The notes under the pieces are model-generated. The model saw nothing but the letters and a program-made list of their open reading frames with translations, had not been told where the DNA came from and searched no databases. Below are positions 1 to 4,493 of a stretch of 6,482 nucleotides of DNA, piece by piece; the first letter of the stretch is position 1; each line of letters begins with the position of its first letter. Where the stretch lies: contig NVRZ01000187.1 of assembly GCA_002401055.1 (NCBI GenBank), positions 1 through 6,482 of the forward strand, read 5' to 3'. This DNA is from Bacteroidota bacterium (GTDB lineage Bacteria; Bacteroidota; Bacteroidia; NORP154). The position numbers and the translations under genes were made by a program.

Positions 1-139
1 AAAACAGAGTAGAAATACCTTTTTTTCCAAGAGACATAAAACATGAAAACCCCGCTATTTGGTGAGCAAGTCTAAGTGCTTCGACAAATGGCGGCAAAAA
101 GTAGAGCGAAACGCTCTCATTTCGTCTTATTGGGAAGGG

Positions 140-154
140 TTTGGGAGAAATTAC
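140..154 (+). repeat. 15-base direct repeat, distal copy
   Basis: TTTGGGAGAAATTAC here is identical to positions 4161-4175, about 4 kb away next to the integrase operon. A partial relative (GGGAGAATA) follows at 174-182. The copies sit in the two non-coding flanks of the gene cluster, as expected for subterminal binding sites of a recombinase or its accessory factor, but binding is inferred only from position. Confidence 0.5.
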
Positions 155-227
155 GGGCTTTCCTTTCCATATAGGGAGAATATCCATAAATGACTATTAA
201 TGACGAAATAAATCGCCATAAATTGAG

Positions 228-281
228 ATTGATTGGAATCTATGGCAATTAGTTCAAATTGACGGGAATCTATGGTCATTA
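228..281 (+). repeat. Two 24-base tandem-like repeats, 30-base period
   Basis: Positions 228-251 and 258-281 match at 20 of 24 bases, around the shared core GGAATCTATGG and ending in ATTA. The sequence AATCTAT recurs at 330-336. Related CCATAAAT/GTCATAAATT words occur at 184, 216 and 294, giving a series spaced near 30 bases. This resembles an iteron-like array for a sequence-specific DNA-binding protein. It is not a CRISPR array: the units are imperfect, few, and separated by only 6 bases. Confidence 0.45.
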
Positions 282-448
282 ACCCCATTGATTGTCATAA
301 ATTGGGTTTATCAAGTCGACATTTTGGCCAATCTATCCCGCGTAGATGCGCTGGGTAGCTGAAGTAAATGAACTTGATTCATATAGAAGGTAGCATTTGT
401 TTATCAAACAAGGTATACTGAGCGGGCTTGGCTCTGTCGGCGAAGAAA

Positions 449-485
449 CCCTATTCCTTAATTATTAGCGAATAAAGAAATAGGG
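449..485 (-). terminator. Hairpin downstream of the 75-residue gene, likely terminator
   Basis: CCCTATTCCTT (449-459) pairs with AAGAAATAGGG (475-485) at 10 of 11 positions around a 15-base loop. It begins about 45 bases after the stop of the 75-residue membrane protein gene, where the leftward operon should end. The T-rich tail is short on the minus strand (TTTCTT). On the plus strand GTTTTT follows six bases after the stem. It may therefore be bidirectional or simply a structured RNA end. Confidence 0.4.
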
Positions 486-529
486 GTGCAGTTTTTATGC
501 CTTTTATCAATGGATGTAGAGGGTGTTTC

Positions 530-757
530 TCACGCGTAGCGCTCTTCCTCCATCCTTTCCATCATCCTTTTAACCATGAGGTTAGTACCTCGGTTTTGTT
601 GGTATAAAGCAAATAGAAGGCCTGCGATGGTTATTCCTAAGAAAATAAGGCCCAATGTATTGTTCGCAACTGTTCCACTGTTAGATCCGCCTGGTGAAGT
701 TCCCGCACCTTTGATGAAATGTCCGCTCCCTGGTTTAGCCATTTGAAAATTGCTCAT
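530..757 (-). CDS. Small glycine-rich single-pass membrane protein, unknown function
   Basis: This 75-residue protein is not recognised. Residues 8-30 are rich in Gly and Ser and contain the phrase GSGHFIKGAG. Residues about 35-52 (LGLIFLGITIAGLLFALY) form one clear transmembrane helix. The C-terminus (residues 53-75) is charged with basic and acidic residues and several Met, and could be a short helix in the cytoplasm. There is no cleavable signal peptide: the hydrophobic segment is too far from the N-terminus and lacks a following cleavage site. The start is an ATG four bases after the stop of the upstream 124-residue gene, so the two are very probably co-transcribed and translationally linked; a second ATG at codon 6 is possible. 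No Shine-Dalgarno sequence is visible, as is common in Bacteroidota. It could be a membrane anchor, a small effector or a phage-like coat or pore protein; none of these is established. Confidence 0.7.
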   Translation of the reverse strand: MSNFQMAKPGSGHFIKGAGTSPGGSNSGTVANNTLGLIFLGITIAGLLFALYQQNRGTNLMVKRMMERMEEERYA

Positions 758-761
758 GATT

Positions 762-1136
762 TTAATATTTAGAGAATTGATATTTGCCGGTGATTATTTT
801 ATATCCGAATTCACATATTCGAAAGACATTTTCCTTGTCCTCAGGATCGACGCCATAATGAGTTATGAAGCCCTCCTTAAACCCATTTTCTAGTAGGAAT
901 TCCTTTGTCACCTTATTGTCGGGGATAGACGGTGAGGCTAAAATGTCAAAACTCAAATCCCAATTGGAGAGTATTGCATTAATGTATTTCCTGGCTTCTT
1001 TCCGTTTTTCCGCTTTCTTTCGATTATAATCCTTGTATTGGTGCTCATAGCAGCAATAAGTTTGGTTGGTTCTGGACGGTTGAAATTCTTCGCCGTCGAA
1101 TGGACATATTCGCTTTTCTAATCCTATTGATTCCAT
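762..1136 (-). CDS. Hypothetical protein with altered N-terminal zinc ribbon
   Basis: This 124-residue protein has an N-terminal segment laid out like the small zinc ribbons of many Bacteroidota mobile-element proteins: C11-x2-D14, then C28-x3-H32, followed by a basic helix (residues 33-50, rich in Lys and Arg). Ligand positions coincide residue for residue with the canonical C11/C14/C28/C32 ribbon of the integrase-linked protein at 3673-4041, but the second and fourth ligands are Asp and His here. Asp and His can bind zinc, so a functional site is plausible; loss of metal binding is equally possible. Residues 51-124 contain no recognised domain and lack the HTH found in the other protein. 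The gene sits 29 bases after the 93-residue HTH gene and 4 bases before the membrane protein gene, so it is the middle of a three-gene operon. The upstream gap is A/T-rich without a Shine-Dalgarno sequence. The function is unknown; nucleic-acid binding is the most reasonable inference. Confidence 0.75.
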   Translation of the reverse strand: MESIGLEKRICPFDGEEFQPSRTNQTYCCYEHQYKDYNRKKAEKRKEARKYINAILSNWDLSFDILASPSIPDNKVTKEFLLENGFKEGFITHYGVDPEDKENVFRICEFGYKIITGKYQFSKY

Positions 1137-1165
1137 AATTATTTGATTTTTTAAACGATTAATTA

Positions 1166-1447
1166 CTAATATTTGGGCTCGTTATTCACTTCATCCCGGA
1201 TTTCCTTATTTGACTTTATTCGGTACTGGAAAATGAAATCCTGCAGGTCCTGTTTTTTAAAAAATATTTTCTTCCCTGAGGGCTTGTAATAGGCAAGTTC
1301 ACCTACATGGCATTTCTTGTAAAGAGTTGACTTCTTGTACCCCGTGAAAAGTACAGCGTCCTCAATGTCTAGTACGTCCTTCTGCAGCGTATTCTGCAAG
1401 CGTATCAGCTTTACAAGTTCGTCGATTTTTTGCTCTAGATCATTCAC
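1166..1447 (-). CDS. Small HTH DNA-binding protein (excisionase/MerR-like, HTH_17 type)
   Basis: The protein has 93 residues. Residues 1-23 form a charged, leucine-patterned helix, possibly for dimerisation. Residues about 24-72 match the layout of the HTH_17/excisionase family: a D-x-x-D-A-x-x-x-T-G-x-x-x-S-T-L-Y helix-turn-helix core, then a GELAYYKPSGKKIFF wing, then a closing DLQDFI helix. Family members act as recombination directionality factors or regulators of mobile-element genes. The start codon is GTG: no in-frame ATG occurs before the HTH, an in-frame stop lies upstream at 1478-1480, and the ATG at 1441-1443 is in another frame. GGA directly precedes the GTG. A 21-codon ORF ends four bases upstream, suggesting translational coupling. 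The gene leads the operon that includes the 124- and 75-residue genes, so it may regulate that operon. It is the second HTH protein of this type in the element. Confidence 0.8.
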   Translation of the reverse strand: MNDLEQKIDELVKLIRLQNTLQKDVLDIEDAVLFTGYKKSTLYKKCHVGELAYYKPSGKKIFFKKQDLQDFIFQYRIKSNKEIRDEVNNEPKY

Positions 1448-1451
1448 TCCA

Positions 1452-1517
1452 TTACATAGATTGCGATGCGGGATTCGTTAGTGGCTTAACTTCTGTAAAC
1501 CCAAATACTCTTTCCAT
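1452..1517 (-). CDS. Possible 21-residue leader ORF
   Basis: ATG at 1515-1517 opens a 21-codon frame (MERVFGFTEVKPLTNPASQSM) ending in TAA at 1452-1454, four bases before the GTG start of the HTH gene. GAGG lies five bases before the ATG, one of the better Shine-Dalgarno sequences in this window, and a perfect TAnnTTTG element lies about 20 bases upstream. The arrangement suits a leader peptide that delivers ribosomes to the weak GTG start. It could also be chance, since short ORFs are common and no homologue is recognised. Confidence 0.35.
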   Translation of the reverse strand: MERVFGFTEVKPLTNPASQSM

Positions 1518-1538
1518 TTTGCCTCAATTTAATTGAAG

Positions 1539-1546
1539 CAAACGTA
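1539..1546 (-). promoter_or_regulatory. Bacteroidota-type -7 promoter element
   Basis: On the minus strand TACGTTTG is an exact fit to TAnnTTTG, the -7 element used by the main sigma factor of Bacteroidota. The -33 region is poor (TTTC near 24 bases upstream rather than TTTG at about 20). The position places a transcription start shortly upstream of the 21-codon leader ORF and the three-gene operon (93-, 124- and 75-residue proteins). It lies in the 183-base gap that separates this operon from the 249-residue gene. Confidence 0.4.
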
Positions 1547-1630
1547 ATAAAATAAATCCTATAAGTGCTTGAAATGTAGATAGTTATAGGTACTATTGGG
1601 ATTAAATAATACTGATAATACCGGCAATAC

Positions 1631-2380
1631 CTACGAAAGAATTGACAGGATGTCAATATAGTGTGGACTGGTACGATGAGGCCGTTTGTCTGATCGGCCT
1701 TTGTTTAAAGTCTCATAAGCGTTATTATACTTATAGTCATGCTTTACGTGATCCACCTCATATTCAAAATATTTCTCGACCCAGTTGGCTATAGATATTT
1801 TGCTTGATTTAATTTTATTGTTGGTTTTTAGGTCAAATAATATGGTGAGCCATATGTTAGCGTTTCCAAGCCAAACAATCTTTGCCTCTATGGAATTATT
1901 ATAATAGGCTTTCAGTAAGTTAGGTTTATCATTGTGTGTGAATTTCCCCAAACTAATTACATGGTCAACAACGATGGAGTACTTTTCAGGTGTAAGGTTC
2001 CATGTAATTTCTCCGTTTGGTGTTTTTTCTTTTTTCTCTGGAGCTTTTAACGTGACCGGTGCTGGGGCTATTTGGGGTTGAACTGAAGCTACTTCTGGAA
2101 ACTTCTTTTCCATTTCGAGCTGCTTTAATGTAAGTTCCAGACGTGGTTGAATCACCTCTCTTATCATCCTTTCATAGTGTTTTCTTTCATAACCATCCCT
2201 TTTCGCCTTCGCCCTTGAAATCAAACCCTGAATCTTAATCTCTTCCTGTTGAATAAACCTATATTGTTCAGCGGTGCTGGCTAGTCTATTGAAGTTGTCG
2301 TCAAATGAATTTAGATAAGCGATGGCTTGCTCGGCATTGTGCTTGCTAATTTCATTGAAGCCTTCTAGTATCTTCCGCAT
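1631..2380 (-). CDS. Hypothetical mobile-element protein, possible RteC-like C-terminal region
   Basis: The protein has 249 residues in two parts. Residues 1-92 are strongly charged and helical, probably a coiled coil. Residues 93-121 are a Pro/Ala/Lys-rich linker. Residues about 124-249 form a globular domain containing KIVWLGNANIWLTILFDLKTNN-like sequence (167-188) and a following IANWVEKYFEY helix (197-207). The W-x-G then L-x-x-L pattern and the long-helix-plus-C-terminal-domain plan resemble RteC-type proteins of Bacteroidota conjugative elements, where RteC regulates excision and transfer genes. The likeness is by eye and moderate, so the function stays open. The start ATG overlaps the end of a 44-codon ORF; an in-frame stop occurs about 60 bases upstream, so no long extension exists. 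It follows the integrase in the same direction and could be co-transcribed with it. Confidence 0.7.
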   Translation of the reverse strand: MRKILEGFNEISKHNAEQAIAYLNSFDDNFNRLASTAEQYRFIQQEEIKIQGLISRAKAKRDGYERKHYERMIREVIQPRLELTLKQLEMEKKFPEVASVQPQIAPAPVTLKAPEKKEKTPNGEITWNLTPEKYSIVVDHVISLGKFTHNDKPNLLKAYYNNSIEAKIVWLGNANIWLTILFDLKTNNKIKSSKISIANWVEKYFEYEVDHVKHDYKYNNAYETLNKGRSDKRPHRTSPHYIDILSILS

Positions 2381-2499
2381 ATTTTTGGATTCGTCGCTTC
2401 TTTCCTTTTGCGTTTCTCAAATTCATTGAATGTCTTGAACACTCCATCAACCATAGCACCTAATGCCCTTTCTGAATCTGAATGAGGTTTATCTGACAT
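2365..2499 (-). CDS. Possible 44-residue ORF overlapping the next gene
   Basis: ATG at 2497-2499 opens a 44-codon frame ending in TAG at 2365-2367. Its last 16 bases overlap the start of the 249-residue gene in another frame. The product begins MSDKPHSDSERALGAM and continues with a basic amphipathic stretch (FNEFEKRKRKE, residues 24-34). It sits between the integrase stop (77 bases away) and the 249-residue gene, an otherwise unexplained gap. The overlap suggests translational coupling. A real frameshift that once joined the two frames is an alternative. No Shine-Dalgarno sequence is evident and no homologue is recognised. Confidence 0.4.
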   Translation of the reverse strand: MSDKPHSDSERALGAMVDGVFKTFNEFEKRKRKEATNPKICGRY

Positions 2500-2514
2500 A
2501 TTATTCAAAGTTTG

Positions 2515-2524
2515 ATAGTACTAT
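2515..2524. promoter_or_regulatory. Perfect 10-base palindrome ATAGTACTAT
   Basis: The palindrome lies in the 77-base gap between the integrase stop and the 44-codon ORF. The same half-sites, ATAGT and ACTAT, occur as inverted pairs in two other intergenic regions, at 1580-1584/1592-1596 and (order reversed) 4240-4244/4249-4253. It may be an operator for one of the encoded HTH proteins. The half-sites are short and AT-rich, so chance is a serious alternative. Confidence 0.25.
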
Positions 2525-2575
2525 TCTATTCGTTTTGCCTTGCCCAGCTAAGTTACCGACTTATTTTGCACAGAT

Positions 2576-3676
2576 CTAAAACAAATTAGGTATTAGGGTG
2601 CTCGCTTCTCGGAGTTTCTCATCAATTGCGTGTAGATAGATTTGCGTCGTTTTGATGTCCTTGTGCCCGAGAATCTGAGATACCGTGTAAAGATCAGCTT
2701 TATGGTACAATAATAGGGTGGCATTGGTGTGTCGGCCACTGTGGAAGGTGATATACTTGGGTATTCCACATTCCTTCACCCAGGCTCGCACGTTTACTTT
2801 ATCCGAAACCCTCAGACCTCTGAAAACTAGACCTTTGTTGTCTCCGGCTAAGTCATTAATCAACTGGTAAACATGGTCCGCGATGTACAACCTTTCAAAT
2901 GCTTGAGTTTTCTGATGTGTGAAGTCAATAAAATATCCACTTTCTTCAGATTGTTTTACCTGATCCAATTTCAATTTGCTGAGATCAATATAACGCAAAC
3001 CGGTATAACAGCTGAAGATAAATGCGCGTAGCATAATGTCTTCTTCCCACTTCCTTGACTCCACCAATATCTTAAGCTCGCTCAACTCCAGAAATTCCCT
3101 ATGCGTATCGATTTGCTTGATACTTCTAACATTTAATGCAGGATCTCTCAATATGATGCCGTCGTTATGTGCCTGGTGTACCAGGAACTTGATCTTATCA
3201 AAGTACATGGAAGCCGTATTGGTCTTGAACGGTTCACCGTGTTTGGTCCTCGCCCTCTTGAGCAGGAAGGACTTGAAGTTCTCCATCCAGTTCTCATTGA
3301 TCTGCTCAAACAAGATATCCTTCCCATCTGCATATTTCTTGAGCTGGACGATAATTGCATCCAACTTGTCACGGTATGATCCTGCTGCCGCCTTAGCTTC
3401 TGAAATCTGATCGGCGTATTTGATGAAGCTAGCCCTGGGTTTGGGGGTAGGTATGCCCAATAGTTGGTTTTCGTATTCATTTCGAAGTTGCGCCACTTTG
3501 ATCTCCGCCTTACGTTGTACATCCTTATTTCTCTGACGGTCCTCAGTTGTTTTCGGGTTGAGTATTTTCTGCAGTCCCTTTATTGTGACGCGGTCCCGTT
3601 GACCCTGGCTGTAATACACATCCAGGTAAAAGGAGATATAGTTCTTATGCTTGCGTTCTCTTAAGGTGACCCTCAT
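2576..3676 (-). CDS. Tyrosine recombinase/integrase, complete
   Basis: The product has 366 residues, normal for integrases of Bacteroidota mobile elements. It catalyses site-specific strand exchange between an attachment site on the chromosome and one on the element. Residues 1-72 are an arm-type DNA-binding region, about 80-180 the SAM-like core-binding domain, and about 195-360 the catalytic domain. All catalytic residues are visible: R228 (TGLRYID), K256 (HQKT), H312 and R315 (HSGRH), H338 (LGH) and the nucleophile Y347 (TTQIYLH). Nothing suggests inactivation. The start ATG overlaps the stop of the upstream zinc-ribbon/HTH gene as ATGA, so the two are translationally coupled. The operon starts about 435 bases from the mnmE stop, so the end of mnmE is the likely target site. 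The gene reads away from mnmE. Confidence 0.95.
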   Translation of the reverse strand: MRVTLRERKHKNYISFYLDVYYSQGQRDRVTIKGLQKILNPKTTEDRQRNKDVQRKAEIKVAQLRNEYENQLLGIPTPKPRASFIKYADQISEAKAAAGSYRDKLDAIIVQLKKYADGKDILFEQINENWMENFKSFLLKRARTKHGEPFKTNTASMYFDKIKFLVHQAHNDGIILRDPALNVRSIKQIDTHREFLELSELKILVESRKWEEDIMLRAFIFSCYTGLRYIDLSKLKLDQVKQSEESGYFIDFTHQKTQAFERLYIADHVYQLINDLAGDNKGLVFRGLRVSDKVNVRAWVKECGIPKYITFHSGRHTNATLLLYHKADLYTVSQILGHKDIKTTQIYLHAIDEKLREASTLIPNLF

Positions 3677-4041
3677 ATGCCTAATAATTTGTCTAGTTCT
3701 TTTCGATGAACGATCCTTCGTCCGCCAACCTTTATAGTTCTTAGCTTATTAGTATTAATAAATCTATATAGGGTGGTTCTGCTCATTCCAACTAACGTAC
3801 ATACTTGCTCTATACTCAAGAACTCCAATTCCTTAAGATGAGCGATACTTTCACGGTTTACAATTGATTTAACTTGTTCAGCAGGAGTAGAAGTCGCCTT
3901 TGCAATCTTTTCATCGCGCTTTCTTTTCTTATAGGCGCGTTTAGCGCAATCGTCACCGCAGTATTGGGTTACGCTGGTCTTTGCGATAAACGTCTCCTGG
4001 CAGTGCTGGCATACTTTGTTTATTCTCAGATTGCTGCTCAT
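3673..4041 (-). CDS. Zinc-ribbon plus HTH_17 DNA-binding protein, excisionase-like
   Basis: This 122-residue protein has an N-terminal zinc ribbon with ligands C11-x2-C14 and C28-x3-C32, then a very basic helix (KRAYKKRKRDEK, residues 34-45). The C-terminal winged HTH of the excisionase/MerR type (about residues 73-120) reads LSIEQVCTLVGMSRTTLYRF, followed by a KVGGRRIVHRKELDKLL wing and helix. Such small HTH proteins beside tyrosine integrases often act as directionality factors or repress the integrase operon; the role here is inferred. AAAAAGGA ends five bases before the ATG, a convincing Shine-Dalgarno sequence. Its stop overlaps the integrase start by four bases (ATGA), tying expression of the two. 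The 430-base upstream region holds repeated GGGAGA-type motifs that could be its binding sites. It shares its zinc-ribbon spacing with the altered ribbon protein at 762-1136. Confidence 0.85.
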   Translation of the reverse strand: MSSNLRINKVCQHCQETFIAKTSVTQYCGDDCAKRAYKKRKRDEKIAKATSTPAEQVKSIVNRESIAHLKELEFLSIEQVCTLVGMSRTTLYRFINTNKLRTIKVGGRRIVHRKELDKLLGI

Positions 4042-4475
4042 TTGTCCTTTTTAAGTTCTTAATCTCTCCCAAAAAACCGAAAAATATTTTGGCGGTTTTC
4101 GCTGCTTTAATAATCTCTCCCGTGATCTCTCCCTATGTCTACATCTGGTGCGTGCGAAATTTTGGGAGAAATTACCGCTTTGAACATTTGCCGCTCCATG
4201 GTGCATTTTTTGTCACTTGTTTCAGAATGTATCAAACTGACTATTTTGATAGTCTCTCTACCAAAAATGTTTCATAATGATATATAGTGTTATTAAGCGT
4301 TTGGTTGTCTCATTAATCTCCCCTGAAATTAAGAGATTCTCAAAATTACGAATTTCAAGTGACAAATTCGCGACAAAAATGATCAAATAAGATCAAAGCA
4401 AGAAAATGGTGAAATGGAAAAATAGATCAGAAAATCAAAAAAACGGAAAGAAAAGTGTGGCGAAATGGAACTGGT
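4042..4475. other. Intergenic element end: integrase operon promoter region and probable attachment-site arm
   Basis: This gene-free stretch lies between the zinc-ribbon/HTH gene and mnmE. It holds five GGGAGA-type motifs (listed separately), a GACTAT/ATAGTC inverted repeat (4239-4244/4249-4254), a CGAATTT/AAATTCG hairpin (4349-4355/4364-4370), tandem GATCAAA (4381-4387, 4391-4397) and paired GGtGAAATGGAA/GGcGAAATGGAA (4408-4419, 4459-4470). On the minus strand TAATTTTG (4341-4348) fits the TAnnTTTG promoter element but lacks a well-spaced -33 box. The density of short direct and inverted repeats next to an integrase and a known target gene is typical of an attachment-site arm. No strong terminator for mnmE is seen here, though a T-rich tract follows its stop on the minus strand. 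Confidence 0.5.
4060..4323. repeat. Cluster of GGGAGA(A/G)ATTA motifs, both orientations
   Basis: TAATCTCTCCC occurs at 4060-4070 and 4111-4121, GATCTCTCCC at 4124-4133 and TAATCTCCCC at 4314-4323. The opposite orientation, GGGAGAAATTA, is at 4164-4174. Positions 4060-4074 and 4160-4174 form an inverted repeat matching at 14 of 15 bases. The copy at 4161-4175 is identical over 15 bases to 140-154. Five copies within 265 bases of non-coding DNA upstream of the integrase operon suggest binding sites for the integrase arm domain or the coupled HTH protein. Confidence 0.55.
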
Positions 4476-4493
4476 TTACTTGCCAATACAAAA
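4476..4493 (-). other. Probable attachment-site core at the mnmE 3' end
   Basis: On the minus strand these are the last 18 bases of mnmE, TTTTGTATTGGCAAGTAA, encoding FCIGK and the stop. The 3' end of this gene (also called trmE or thdF) is the established insertion site of SGI1-family genomic islands, which leave an 18-base repeat of it at each end. With a complete integrase nearby, the same kind of site is inferred here. No second copy is present in the window, so the far end must lie left of position 1 if the inference holds. The reading frame of mnmE is kept intact. Confidence 0.45.

Larger units (their letters stand above)
1..529. other. Gene-free, repeat- and hairpin-rich stretch
   Basis: No convincing gene lies here; open frames are very short on both strands. 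The stretch holds several inverted repeats. AGAGCG/CGCTCT is at 103-108/112-117 with a 3-base loop. CCATA/TATGG is at 216-220/241-245 with an inner GATT/AATC at 227-230/237-240. CCCGCG pairs with CGCTGGG at about 338-356 with a bulged T. TTGTTT/AAACAA is at 397-402/406-411. A terminator-like hairpin lies at 449-485. It also carries repeats spaced about 30 bases (184-306) and a GGGAGAAATTA motif (143-153) shared with the integrase end. Such density of secondary structure is common in replication or transfer origins and recombination sites. That role is an inference, and no known origin was recognised. Confidence 0.5.

Noticed and set aside
1..44. Short leftward frames starting at ATG 42-44 and ATG 35-37 and running off the window
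   Set aside because: Only 12 to 14 codons are visible, in two competing frames, with no ribosome site. A gene start further left is possible but cannot be supported.
228..281. CRISPR-like repeats
   Set aside because: There are only two imperfect copies with a 6-base gap, no spacers of normal length and no cas genes.
3036..3664. Several open frames overlapping the integrase on both strands
   Set aside because: They lie inside an intact recombinase gene with all catalytic residues and show no domain of their own.
3874..4062. Hydrophobic plus-strand frame antisense to the zinc-ribbon/HTH gene
   Set aside because: The opposite strand has a clear zinc ribbon, a good ribosome site and coupling to the integrase.
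4089..4277. 62-codon plus-strand frame in the gap before mnmE
   Set aside because: It begins at TTG, covers repeated GGGAGA-type motifs, has no ribosome site or recognisable domain, and runs against all neighbouring element genes.
4349..4370. CGAATTT/AAATTCG hairpin as the mnmE terminator
   Set aside because: The stem is AT-rich and 7 bases long, lies about 105 bases past the stop, and is followed by only a weak T-rich tail. It is listed only as part of the intergenic structure.
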